From NCBI GenBank assembly GCA_021153165.1, contig JAGKTZ010000058.1, positions 1 through 12,357 on the forward strand: a stretch of 12,357 nucleotides of DNA, written 5' to 3'. The DNA comes from Prevotellaceae bacterium. Its GTDB lineage: Bacteria; Bacteroidota; Bacteroidia; Bacteroidales; Bacteroidaceae. Under the pieces are notes generated by a model. It searched no databases and was not told where the DNA came from. It was given only the letters and a program-made list of their open reading frames with translations. Made by a program: the position numbers and the translations under genes. Shown here piece by piece: positions 1 through 8,157 of this stretch (position 1 is its first letter; each line of letters opens with the position of its first letter).

Positions 1-137
1 CTAACAGATGTTTCTTGCCATCTTTTTCGAAAAAAGATAAGACTTTATTTGTTCATAGGCTTTATTTCCTACTTCCAAATTTTGATTTTGGTAGAAAAAG
101 TCTTTTTAAGTAAATTCTAAAATTATTTTCTTTACTC
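1..137. other. AT-rich non-coding stretch beyond the terminator
   Basis: No supported gene. The stretch contains a near-perfect palindrome at 20-38 (ATCTTTTTCG / AAAAAAGAT), an approximate CCAAA...TTTGG pairing near 75-91 and two copies of CTTTATTT (43-50 and 60-67). None is placed so that a function can be assigned. Confidence 0.4.
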
Positions 138-182
138 AAAAATAAGAGGCTGCGTCATAGAGAATAATTATGACACAGCCTC
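138..182 (-). terminator. Intrinsic terminator after the giant gene
   Basis: A 14-base-pair stem (146-159 with 169-182) with one G-U wobble encloses a nine-base loop. On the minus strand it is followed directly by TTATTTTT (145 down to 138). The hairpin begins 17 bases past the stop codon of the giant gene, which marks the end of the transcription unit. The plus-strand side is followed by a weaker T-rich run (ATTTCATTCATT), so some bidirectional activity is possible. Confidence 0.88.
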
Positions 183-198
183 ATTTCATTCATTAAAC

Positions 199-3100
199 TT
201 ATTTGATTAGGAATTTCTTTCCACGTGAGATATACACACCTGGATCCAAATCTTTGAGTTCTTCGCCCTTGTTGCGCACTTTTATACCAGAGAGGTCGAA
301 CACGTCATCAGATGCTGTGACTTCGATAGCGGGTACTCCTGTTACGATGTCGTCGATGCGGAATCCCATGGTTTGAGTATTGCTATTTGAAGCATGGAAG
401 TATCCTCTGAATCTGCCTGATGTAACAACAGCGTTGCTATCGATATACCATAATGCTCCGCTACTGATATAATAGTAACCTTGACCTGCTGGTACAGTCG
501 TAGTTTCGTATGAGCCTATGAAGTCAACACCATCATGTTGGTCGATGGGCTGTGTGTATTCAGGTTCCACTACGCTAGTGTTAGTGATATCATAGAAAGT
601 ACGTTTTGATGCGCCATTCTCCATACTTGAATTTTCAATAGACCCAACCATAATAAGGTATGGTATATTGGGCAGCATGTGATTGACTGTAGCAAATTGC
701 ATCACATCGTCTTCCAATCCCGCAAGGCGAGCAACGCGTGTGCCTTCGCCAAATACATCCGTAGGATTGTCTACGGCACAAGGCAAACAAATTGTATTCC
801 AAGTACCCTTGCGGAACGAGCGATAGAGTTTCACATTGGCCAGAGGCACATCTACTGGCTGATAGTTTTCGGTGTCTTGCATCAGCACGTTTTGTGGGGT
901 AGTGCTTTCAAACAAAACTTCTACGTTGACTACATCTCGGTCTACAGTGACTTCGATTTCGTCGCCTTCCTGATATTCGCTGTCATGAACGACAAAGCCC
1001 TTGAGCACATATCCATCCTTGGCTGCTGCTTCGATATTCATGACTGTACCATAATCATAGAAACCTGAGCCAACGCTTGCCGTACCAGCATCTGCATCAC
1101 AGATGATATTGACCTTCATCTTCTTGGGCTTGAAAACAGCGACCAAATCAATATCTTTGTTCAGTGGTACTACAATAGGATTCTCTGTACTTATCTTTTC
1201 GATTTCAGATTCGGAAATGGTCTTTACCAGTGAACGTGATCCCAGAGACTTTTGGTAACTTGGAGAAACCATGTTATTGAAATTGCCCCAATAATCAAAT
1301 TCGTATCCGTAAGCAGGTTCTGCTATGATTCTCATTTCTCCACCATATTCTGCTGTACCTGATGCATCGTCTTGATTAGTTCTGATATCACCCATATCAG
1401 CAGATGGCCACGACTCGATGTTGTAATGTATCAATCCGTCCTTGAACAACATCCATTTTCCCATAAGGCCATCATAACCACGATAACCCTCGTGGTCAGT
1501 GATGTTTTCGGCATGAATTTGAAGCGTATAGAATCCATTTTCTGTAAATGGAGACATATCCAAATGATAAGCAGACTTCGTCACTTCTGTGATATTGATA
1601 GGAGTTTCTACCAATTTGCCCTCGTGACGCAAAGTGATGTCTTCGCGTGTAAATGTTTCGGACTGGATGTCTTTGTTGAAGCGTATCGTCAATTGTTCTA
1701 TTACTTGTTCGGCGATCTCTTTATCATTGGGCAAGGTCTCAATACTATTTACCTTCAGGCGTACATTGGGCGTAGGCTCAAATTGTATATTGTATACAAA
1801 ATCTTTTGGTCCGTCAGCATACAAGACGACATGAAGTCTATTGTCTCTGAGTGGATCGTTATTGTCTGGCATTATATATTGTGTTTGCCAAATACAATTT
1901 TTGTTGATTTCCACCCCACCTAATGATACATTCAGGATATTGGCCATACTTTCTGTTGGGTCAGCAATATTTGCGTAATACCAGCCCTTTGTTGGGGCTT
2001 TGACTGTAAGCGTATATTGCGAGTTGCCATTAGAAGTAATTGTCGTGGTTGACGATGTATCAGCGACCTGTTGAGTAGTACCGTCTGTGAAGTAAAGATT
2101 GTCTGGTAAATCCTTTCCATCAGGTATATCATTGGTCAGCCAAGCATGACATATTTTATCACTCAGTGTCAAATCGACACTGCGGATAAGTTCGTGAATT
2201 GTCACCTGATCTAAAAGTGATAAGTCGGGGTTGTTAAAACTACTAACGTGATTTACGCTGACATCATATTCGGTGAAGTGACCGAGCAGTGAACTGGTCA
2301 AATCCCATGTAGCATAAGAAGATGCACCGGCATTTATATCCCCAAAATTAGTGGAGATTGTTGAATCTAATGCCATTGCTTTCTCGCCACCATTGAGGGA
2401 TGATGATACGATAGCAAAGTCAACGAGCAATCCCTTCTCATTTTCCACAATTTTGGGCTGCTTGGTCAGCATCCTGACGTCTGTAGCCTTACCCTTTCCT
2501 TTGTTGTGAAGCAATACACTAAATTCAGCTGGAACGACAGGCTCTACTACATCTTTTGTCAATGGATTGTCACCATAGATATCGCGTTGAACGAAATAGG
2601 TCAAATCCAATTCAGGTGAGGGTTTAACCTGCAGTTTCACGGGGTAGAGTTCGCGTGACTGTACCACACCATCTTCACCATCTTTGAAATAGAGGTTACC
2701 ACCAAATGAATATGTAGTAAGCGTATCAGGGGCAGCATATTTTGTCGGGATGAACAAAATTGTAGCTACACCCTTGCTTTGTGGAGCCAATGTCCATGGG
2801 CCTTCCAATCCACCCTCAAATCCAGTGATAGATTCAAAATTTATTTGCATTTCATGTTGTGTGGTTTGTTCGCCCAACATATTTGTTACGACGACATTGA
2901 GGTCGATATCCAACAAGTCTTTTGCTGTTGAATTTTCAACAGTCAGTGTGCCGCGGAAAGCTTGGCGTGTCATCACTAACTTTTGCTCAATTTCTAACTT
3001 CACGCTTGCACAAGTAGATGAAGATTGATTTTCAAAATAATTAAGGCGATTGTTGTTCGCAGATTCAACCAATTCCTGTATTGAAACAAGGTGATTGTCA

Positions 3101-6100
3101 ATGATTGCAGTTTGAACCGCATCGTATGCATCAGATGTGCTTTCAAATACAGAGAAGTCGACACAATTGTCGCCAACTACTTCCATATTGTTTTCTTGGC
3201 GATAGAGATTGATCATTCTTTCTACGTATGCTTTTAATTTGAAATCATACCAGTTTGCAACACCACCAGGCATCAATGCCGTCAGATGTGCAGCGCTTGT
3301 TTTACCTTCGGCAGGCATCCATTCCTGTGCTGTGCCTTGCGCAACTGCTTGTTCATATTTAGAATAATCATCAGGTGTCGTGTTCAAATCAATATTAAAC
3401 AATTCACCTTTGACAAACATATCGTTCAGTTCCAGATCAACCAAATCAATAGCTTCCAGCACCTGATCGTCACCTTCTTCAAGGAGTTGTGTACAACCCA
3501 TTCTTTCACTAAGCGCTTGTTTTAGCAATATGCCATAGTCATAATAGATCTTAGCCTTGTCATACCATTGTTTTAGGTCGCCCGTTACAGTTTGTTTAGC
3601 TTTGAATTTTACACCACCATCTGCAGCTGGGGCATAATTCTTCATCAATGCTTCAAGACAAGAAATTACTGGACCTACTCCTGGGAGTTTCTTAGTGATA
3701 TATGATATGCAACCTATAACACCACCAAAGCTCAAGCCTCTACCTTTAGCTACATTATAAGCTTGTCTTGTACAGTCTTCGCCTGGTACAGGGATGTCGA
3801 TAGGTATACATTCTAACAATGTACAAACCAACTTTTGTATGGCTGCTGTATTCACACCTCCACCAGCACCAGATGCATATCCGTCGCTACTGCCACCAGG
3901 AGAACCCACACCGCCACTGCTTCCTCCATTTATCTGTATGCCGCCACCTTCGCCAGCATCAGAGCATGACATGTTTTCAGAGAAGAAGTTTACTACGTCT
4001 CCAATCCAGCCAAACTTTGAATCACTACCGCATGGCCATTCATAGCCGCCATCCACATTACCTGAGCAGGCACTGCCTCCAGATGATTGAATCACAGGAT
4101 CAGTGGACATATTGTTGCGTGTCACGGATACTGGTATCACATAGCTACATTCAGGGCCAAGGTTTATACCAGATGTTTGAACGAGAGGAGTCACTGTGTA
4201 GCCATCTACTTCGAATAGGTCTATCCAAACATTTTGTGCTGTGATCAGACCATCGTTTCTCAGCACGATGTTAAACAGCGTGCTTCTGCCATACTCTAAT
4301 TCGTCCAAATTTAAGCGTTTTGGCATTGTCATGCGCACCACTGGAACTGGTACATGGGTTTCATATGTCAATGTAGTGACAATTTCGTACTCGTCTTCTA
4401 CCTCAGTCTCTACTACGTCCCACGACACACTCACTGCTTGATATGAGATAGTAGCCAAATGTTCTAGAGTTTCACCTGGAGAGACTACAATATTCTGTCT
4501 GTAAGAATCATGCTTGGGCGAAGTGACATACAATTGATAATACCCTTCATTGATATTTTCAAACAGTGCCGTTCCTTCTTCGCCAGTTACAATTTTGCTG
4601 ATCAACTTTCCAGTATTATAGTCTTTCAGTTCGACTGTGGCATTCGCTACGTAGGGATGTTCGCCATCCTTGTTACCATAGATAGTATTTTCGTCGCGTA
4701 CTTTTACCAACAATCCGCCTTTTTCTTCGCTCACTACCTTTACATTGAAGTAGACAGAGATACCATTGCCATTTTCACAATTAATAGCAATATTTCCCTT
4801 TTGTACAATATTCACGTCCAAGTTTGCCCCAGGTGTGAATCTCAGCATAATCGTTGTGCTATCGTTAGTTTGTAGTGAAGGTATCACTTCAGGTGTAGCC
4901 AGCGAAATGAATTCTCTGAGTCCTTCTGGCAATGAAACCTTGATTTCACCTGTCGGTGCAAGACCTTTGTTTGTCAAGATGACAGGATACAATCTCGAAA
5001 TACCCTTTGTCGCAGTGGTGCTAATGCTGGTCGTACTTGCTACCAACTTCGCATTATGTACACGAGTATAGTTATAGAATGTTACATCGTGTGTAGCTCC
5101 TTCGTTTGTAGTGAAGTGCAAGTTGATAGTTTCCCAACTATTGCCGGTCGAGATTTGTCGAGGAGTCAGCGTATATGTTACCTCCACTCCACCTTCTCCA
5201 CCAGGAATTTCCTCTGGTATATCCAGCACTAAGTCATATCTATCAGTCGCACCCGTTACTTCTGCCTTGAGTCCAGTCAATGGCAAAGATGTTAAATTCT
5301 TCAGTGCGATGGCACCGCGATAGGGTTCGTTCAGATAAATCTCGTGCTTCAAGTAAGAGTTGTCTGTGCGGCAGAAGCCATAAACTTTGAAATTCTTGTC
5401 AGCGTCGCGTTTGTTCTCACCAATATTGCAGACACCATAATCAAACTCTCCTCTGTATCCATCGGGTATGACGTATTCACATGCAAATGCTCCCTGTGCG
5501 TCTGTCGTAGCTTCCATCGCAATGCGGTGGCCACTATATAATATATATGGCTCTACTTTTACACCAGCAATATTTGCATTACCTACAGCAGATAGGCGGC
5601 CTTCGAATTTGACCACATCTCCTACGTTGTAGATTTCCCGTTCACTTTCTATAGTAAAGGAGTATAACGAACTTACCGTAAGGGTATGTGACTCGCTTGT
5701 ATTGTTCAGATAGAGCAATTCGCTCACGCCCCTGTCAGGATTGATTTCAGCAGTAATGGTGTATGCTCCAGGTATGGCAGAGGCTTGCATGGGGATGATT
5801 AGTTCCTTTTCCTGCCCCTTTCCTATAGCTTCCTGTGTAGTGTATTTCACCACAGTATTACCATTAGCTCGGATGATGACGGGTGTGCCCGCTGGCAGAT
5901 CTGCCGCACCAATGTTTTTCACACCCAAGTGCATTTGCAGACTCTCACCTGCCGCCAGGGCAGTCCGTGACAGCATTGAAGTCTCGATAGCAATATCTGG
6001 CAAAGTGCGGTCGGAAATCAATACCCAGCATGTACCCATACTATAGTTGTCAGAGCTAGCATACATGCTCACGGTTCTGTCACCTTCTTCCACATCATTT

Positions 6101-8118
6101 GCCCGTGCTGTGAGTGTCACCGCTACACTTTTCTCACCATCAGGAATGATGACTGTCTCTGGGAAAACCAAATCCTCGCTTCTGCTGTACAGTTGTACGG
6201 TCAGATCTCCTTGTGGAGTGGTATTTCTCGAAATGGTCAGTTTGCAACCATTCGCATCGCCTTCAAGGATTGTAGACTTGTCCGTAGCGAGACTCAACAT
6301 AGGACCATCGTCATCTGTGATAGTGATAGGCACTACGACGGATGCTTGCTTATCGCCTATAGCATCGCAATTACAATCGGAGATGTATACAGCGGCTTTC
6401 AGATTGACCACGCGATCACCTTCTTTCTCTGCATTATCCTTCACACCGACAGGGAAGTTGGCCGTAGTGGTTCCTGCTGGTAATGTAATACTCTTGACAG
6501 AGTAGTACAAATCGTCATCACCATCATCACTCAGTTTGATTGTGATCCTGTTGTCGGTCACACCACTTCTCACAATCGTACCATACATCGCCGAGGGTCC
6601 AGCCGCTTCACTGACATCCGTCGGTGTCAAAGTCATTGAAATAGCAGGTACGTCGTTGTCCTTTAGCAAGAAGAGCGTTTCCGTCTTGTCATAGTGCTCT
6701 GCAGTAGCTGTGATCTTTATATCCACATCATTTGCAGGTGTGCTATCGTCGATGATGGGGATTTCGATAGAAGCTGTTTCTACACCCTCGCTCATCACCA
6801 ATCGTTTTGGTAATTTGAATCTACCTGGCTTTTCAATATTAAAATAGACGATCAAATCGCCTGGATAATGGCGTGGTGCAGTGACTGTAAGGCGGATGGT
6901 CTCGCCCTCTTGATATTCTACTTTTTCTGTAGCAATCGTCATTGCGATCTTTTCATCGTCTTCTATTCGTACATCATCTGTCACAGTGTCATATCCATTG
7001 TTTTTGTTTGGATTGAGCGTCAATGTGACCTCTTGATTCACGTTGACTTCGTTATTGTTGACAGGAGAAACATAGAAATAAGTCTTATTTACGCCAACGC
7101 CGAACGTCACCTTACCTTCGTTTGAAATAGACAATCTGCCGACATGTCCATTAGCATCCCTCTGAGCAATATCAAAAGTTTCAGCTTTGTTCAGCGACCC
7201 TGTTCTGCGAACTTCGCATGCAAAACGTCCTGTTGATTTTTCACTGATCAACTTGTCATAGGCGACGAAAGTCAGGTATTTCTTCAGATACAGTGAATAG
7301 TTATTGGCATAAGCTGTATTGTTTGTCAGGTCAACAGACAACTCGCCGCAATCTGCTGCAGGCAGAATTTCGACCACTGGTCTCAGATTTCCGCTTATAC
7401 CTGGATATTCTGGCAGAGATAGTGTATGGTTTCTATTGATAGTTGCACCAGATTCTAATACACCTGAATAAGAAGTCCATCCAACATAGACCTTGTAACC
7501 ATCTTCATCCTGGAGATAAATTTTTTCTGTCCATCCAGCACCAGTAGCAAGGTCCCCGATGTTTTGTACATCCCACGACAGATCTATGGCATCACCTGGG
7601 TTGCAGAGTGTTTGTGATACGGCAACATTTCCTGGTTTCAGGTCAGGGCGAGGTTGTCTCACTACGGTGATCAAACCATTGCTACTGCCGGTTGCTACAT
7701 TTTCGCCAGCACGGTTAGCTATAATTACATTACTCAGTTCTACGGCATAGGTCTTACCATCGGGTGCATCTTCTGGTATATCGACTGAAAACGTGATCAA
7801 GCTACCAGTAGTTCCAGAAATAGTAGCATTTTGCGATGAATAGATCATCACACGATAGGTATTATTGCCCTTCTCTTGAACAATATATTCATGTTCACCA
7901 CATCTATTGGGTGTCAATGTGTGGTTGGTTACTGCAAGTGGGACTTTTACGTCAAATTGCACAGCAGTCACATCCACTGCATTATTTAAGATGACTGGAA
8001 TAGGCAGAGCCTTGCCTGGACCATTTGTCAAATCCTGGGGAACACTGAGTTGAACCGTCTGTGCAACAGCAGTGATTACCACCAGACAACTTAAAATTAG
8101 GGAAAATATCTTTTTCAT
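199..8118 (-). CDS. Giant secreted multidomain beta-sandwich surface protein (2639 aa)
   Basis: Probable cell-surface or secreted adhesin or scaffold; no enzymatic motif was found. Residues 1-19 are a type I signal peptide (MKKIFSLILS..., AVA|Q cleavage). By eye the order is: cohesin-like domain 21-153; CARDB-like 154-278; four Calx-beta-like units 280-703; CARDB-like 705-815; Ig-like 818-912; two beta modules 913-1128 (DUF11/NEW1-like features); carboxypeptidase-regulatory-like domain 1130-1225; a large composite module 1226-2120 containing a Cys/Gly-rich and helical insertion (1341-1700); SbsA/Big-like domain 2121-2228; two 'bacterial repeat' (Flg_new-like) units 2230-2405; a Bacteroidales 'GTWNTICLP' domain about 2406-2590; and a sorting-like tail 2604-2639. 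Domain borders are approximate and the weaker names are inferred from fold-like patterns. The start is a typical MKK signal-peptide start. The reading frame is intact over 7.9 kb. It is the last gene before the terminator and the likely operon partner of the dockerin-bearing LRR protein. Confidence 0.95.
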   Translation of the reverse strand: MKKIFSLILSCLVVITAVAQTVQLSVPQDLTNGPGKALPIPVILNNAVDVTAVQFDVKVPLAVTNHTLTPNRCGEHEYIVQEKGNNTYRVMIYSSQNATISGTTGSLITFSVDIPEDAPDGKTYAVELSNVIIANRAGENVATGSSNGLITVVRQPRPDLKPGNVAVSQTLCNPGDAIDLSWDVQNIGDLATGAGWTEKIYLQDEDGYKVYVGWTSYSGVLESGATINRNHTLSLPEYPGISGNLRPVVEILPAADCGELSVDLTNNTAYANNYSLYLKKYLTFVAYDKLISEKSTGRFACEVRRTGSLNKAETFDIAQRDANGHVGRLSISNEGKVTFGVGVNKTYFYVSPVNNNEVNVNQEVTLTLNPNKNNGYDTVTDDVRIEDDEKIAMTIATEKVEYQEGETIRLTVTAPRHYPGDLIVYFNIEKPGRFKLPKRLVMSEGVETASIEIPIIDDSTPANDVDIKITATAEHYDKTETLFLLKDNDVPAISMTLTPTDVSEAAGPSAMYGTIVRSGVTDNRITIKLSDDGDDDLYYSVKSITLPAGTTTANFPVGVKDNAEKEGDRVVNLKAAVYISDCNCDAIGDKQASVVVPITITDDDGPMLSLATDKSTILEGDANGCKLTISRNTTPQGDLTVQLYSRSEDLVFPETVIIPDGEKSVAVTLTARANDVEEGDRTVSMYASSDNYSMGTCWVLISDRTLPDIAIETSMLSRTALAAGESLQMHLGVKNIGAADLPAGTPVIIRANGNTVVKYTTQEAIGKGQEKELIIPMQASAIPGAYTITAEINPDRGVSELLYLNNTSESHTLTVSSLYSFTIESEREIYNVGDVVKFEGRLSAVGNANIAGVKVEPYILYSGHRIAMEATTDAQGAFACEYVIPDGYRGEFDYGVCNIGENKRDADKNFKVYGFCRTDNSYLKHEIYLNEPYRGAIALKNLTSLPLTGLKAEVTGATDRYDLVLDIPEEIPGGEGGVEVTYTLTPRQISTGNSWETINLHFTTNEGATHDVTFYNYTRVHNAKLVASTTSISTTATKGISRLYPVILTNKGLAPTGEIKVSLPEGLREFISLATPEVIPSLQTNDSTTIMLRFTPGANLDVNIVQKGNIAINCENGNGISVYFNVKVVSEEKGGLLVKVRDENTIYGNKDGEHPYVANATVELKDYNTGKLISKIVTGEEGTALFENINEGYYQLYVTSPKHDSYRQNIVVSPGETLEHLATISYQAVSVSWDVVETEVEDEYEIVTTLTYETHVPVPVVRMTMPKRLNLDELEYGRSTLFNIVLRNDGLITAQNVWIDLFEVDGYTVTPLVQTSGINLGPECSYVIPVSVTRNNMSTDPVIQSSGGSACSGNVDGGYEWPCGSDSKFGWIGDVVNFFSENMSCSDAGEGGGIQINGGSSGGVGSPGGSSDGYASGAGGGVNTAAIQKLVCTLLECIPIDIPVPGEDCTRQAYNVAKGRGLSFGGVIGCISYITKKLPGVGPVISCLEALMKNYAPAADGGVKFKAKQTVTGDLKQWYDKAKIYYDYGILLKQALSERMGCTQLLEEGDDQVLEAIDLVDLELNDMFVKGELFNIDLNTTPDDYSKYEQAVAQGTAQEWMPAEGKTSAAHLTALMPGGVANWYDFKLKAYVERMINLYRQENNMEVVGDNCVDFSVFESTSDAYDAVQTAIIDNHLVSIQELVESANNNRLNYFENQSSSTCASVKLEIEQKLVMTRQAFRGTLTVENSTAKDLLDIDLNVVVTNMLGEQTTQHEMQINFESITGFEGGLEGPWTLAPQSKGVATILFIPTKYAAPDTLTTYSFGGNLYFKDGEDGVVQSRELYPVKLQVKPSPELDLTYFVQRDIYGDNPLTKDVVEPVVPAEFSVLLHNKGKGKATDVRMLTKQPKIVENEKGLLVDFAIVSSSLNGGEKAMALDSTISTNFGDINAGASSYATWDLTSSLLGHFTEYDVSVNHVSSFNNPDLSLLDQVTIHELIRSVDLTLSDKICHAWLTNDIPDGKDLPDNLYFTDGTTQQVADTSSTTTITSNGNSQYTLTVKAPTKGWYYANIADPTESMANILNVSLGGVEINKNCIWQTQYIMPDNNDPLRDNRLHVVLYADGPKDFVYNIQFEPTPNVRLKVNSIETLPNDKEIAEQVIEQLTIRFNKDIQSETFTREDITLRHEGKLVETPINITEVTKSAYHLDMSPFTENGFYTLQIHAENITDHEGYRGYDGLMGKWMLFKDGLIHYNIESWPSADMGDIRTNQDDASGTAEYGGEMRIIAEPAYGYEFDYWGNFNNMVSPSYQKSLGSRSLVKTISESEIEKISTENPIVVPLNKDIDLVAVFKPKKMKVNIICDADAGTASVGSGFYDYGTVMNIEAAAKDGYVLKGFVVHDSEYQEGDEIEVTVDRDVVNVEVLFESTTPQNVLMQDTENYQPVDVPLANVKLYRSFRKGTWNTICLPCAVDNPTDVFGEGTRVARLAGLEDDVMQFATVNHMLPNIPYLIMVGSIENSSMENGASKRTFYDITNTSVVEPEYTQPIDQHDGVDFIGSYETTTVPAGQGYYYISSGALWYIDSNAVVTSGRFRGYFHASNSNTQTMGFRIDDIVTGVPAIEVTASDDVFDLSGIKVRNKGEELKDLDPGVYISRGKKFLIK
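202..309 (-). other. C-terminal sorting-like tail of the giant protein
   Basis: Residues 2604-2639 contain DDVFDLSGIKV, then DLDPGVYISRGKKFLIK. This follows the 'D-V-[FY]-D-[LI]-S-G-x-x-V ... L-x-x-G-[VI]-Y-I-x-x-G-x-K' pattern of short type A-like C-terminal domains used for type IX secretion or surface attachment in Bacteroidetes. The LRR protein ends with a closely similar tail (residues 1265-1291, DIYDISGRKV ... GVFIIGGQKVLK; 8161-8241). Whether the host has a type IX system cannot be seen here. Confidence 0.72.
904..1431 (-). other. Two 'bacterial repeat' (Flg_new-like) units in the giant protein
   Basis: Residues 2230-2405 hold two units of the Gly/Tyr/Trp-rich repeat seen in many Bacteroidetes and Firmicutes surface proteins. 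Unit 1 has GTAEYGGEMRIIAEPAYGYE followed by FDYWGNF and a closing IDLVAVFKPK; unit 2 has GTASVGSGFYDYGTVMNIEA, then AKDGYVLKGFVV and a closing VNVEVLFES. The pattern 'G-x-G-x-Y-x-x-G-x-x-[VIM]-x-[IL]-x-A' then 'G-Y-x-[FL]-x-x-[WF]' and a final 'V-x-F' strand is characteristic. Confidence 0.68.
1759..4443 (-). other. Large composite module of the giant protein with Cys/Gly-rich and helical insertion
   Basis: Residues 1226-2120 differ from the flanking Ig-like string. They open with SVSWDVVETEVEDEYEI and YETHVPVPVVRM, followed by LRNDGLITAQNVWIDL. Next comes a Cys/Gly-rich, partly hydrophobic stretch (1341-1500), an alpha-helical stretch (about 1505-1700), and then beta domains with striking phrases: CASVKLEIEQ, FGGNLYF, LDLTYFVQRDIYGDNPLTKD, KQPKIVENEKGLLVDF, HFTEYDVSV and QVTIHELI. 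From memory these phrases recur as a conserved block in very large extracellular proteins of unrelated bacteria and some unicellular eukaryotes; I cannot name an accepted family or function. Twelve cysteines fall between residues 1324 and 1703, an even number consistent with disulfides in a secreted protein. Confidence 0.55.
3853..3954 (-). repeat. Low-complexity Gly/Ser-rich linker in the giant protein
   Basis: Residues 1389-1422 are almost entirely Gly, Ser, Ala and a few Asn/Pro (EGGGIQINGGSSGG, SPGGSS, ASGAGGG). It is a flexible linker between a Cys-containing acidic segment (C1351, C1363, C1385) and a hydrophobic Cys-containing segment (C1432-C1487). The DNA is diverse in codons, not a simple tandem repeat. 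Confidence 0.8.
6010..7281 (-). repeat. Four tandem Calx-beta-like units in the giant protein
   Basis: Residues 280-703 contain four units of about 100-110 residues. Their ends are marked by the Asp-rich Calx-beta signature: VRIEDDE (383-389), FLLKDND (483-489), ITITDDD (598-604) and a diverged VLISDRT (699-705). Within units, phrases such as EGETIRLTV, EAAGPSAMYGTIVRSG, and EGDANGCKLTISR begin the sandwich and 'E-x-G-D-R-x-V' (566-570; 678-683) precedes the late strands. Calx-beta domains bind calcium through these acidic loops in other proteins; they are common in bacterial adhesins. The first and last units are the most diverged. Confidence 0.75.
7660..8058 (-). other. N-terminal cohesin-like domain of the giant protein
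   Basis: Residues 21-153 start QLSVPQDLTNGPGKALPIPV and continue with NNAVDVTAVQFDVKVP, a YRVMIYSSQNATISG strand-loop, LITFSVDIPEDAPDG and VELSNVIIAN. Cohesins and related carbohydrate-binding-like domains share this order: a G-x-x-x-x-[VI]-P-[VI] opening strand, the 'V-x-A-x-Q-F-D' strand, a mid-domain strand with Tyr/Ser and a late 'L-x-x-[VI]-x-[IL]-x-[NA]' strand. Its position right after the signal peptide makes it the exposed N-terminal module. Binding function is not shown by sequence alone. Confidence 0.6.
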
Positions 8119-8157
8119 ATTACGTCATATTTTTGAAGATATGATTCACTCATACTT
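8119..8157 (-). other. 39-base spacer between the two large genes
   Basis: A short AT-rich spacer separates the LRR stop codon from the giant gene ATG. It has no hairpin, no T-run terminator and no Shine-Dalgarno sequence; the region just before the ATG is A-rich on the minus strand, as usual in Bacteroidetes. The spacing supports cotranscription of the two genes. Confidence 0.6.

Noticed and set aside
20..38. Near-palindrome ATCTTTTTCG/AAAAAAGAT
   Set aside because: Made almost wholly of A and T runs, expected by chance in such AT-rich DNA, and not placed next to a gene end or start in this window.
1..105. Minus-strand open stretch of 34 codons ending at TAG (1-3), reading LEVGNKAYEQIKSYLFSKK near its middle
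   Set aside because: It reads like protein and could be a gene remnant, but it lies beyond the terminator, has only a late ATG six codons from its end, is preceded at once by TAA, and is too short to judge.
3794..4244. Plus-strand open frames opposite the Gly/Ser and Cys-rich part of the giant gene
   Set aside because: Their Pro/His/Cys-rich translations are what the antisense of a Gly/Ser-rich coding stretch gives; no signal peptide, domain or start context supports them.
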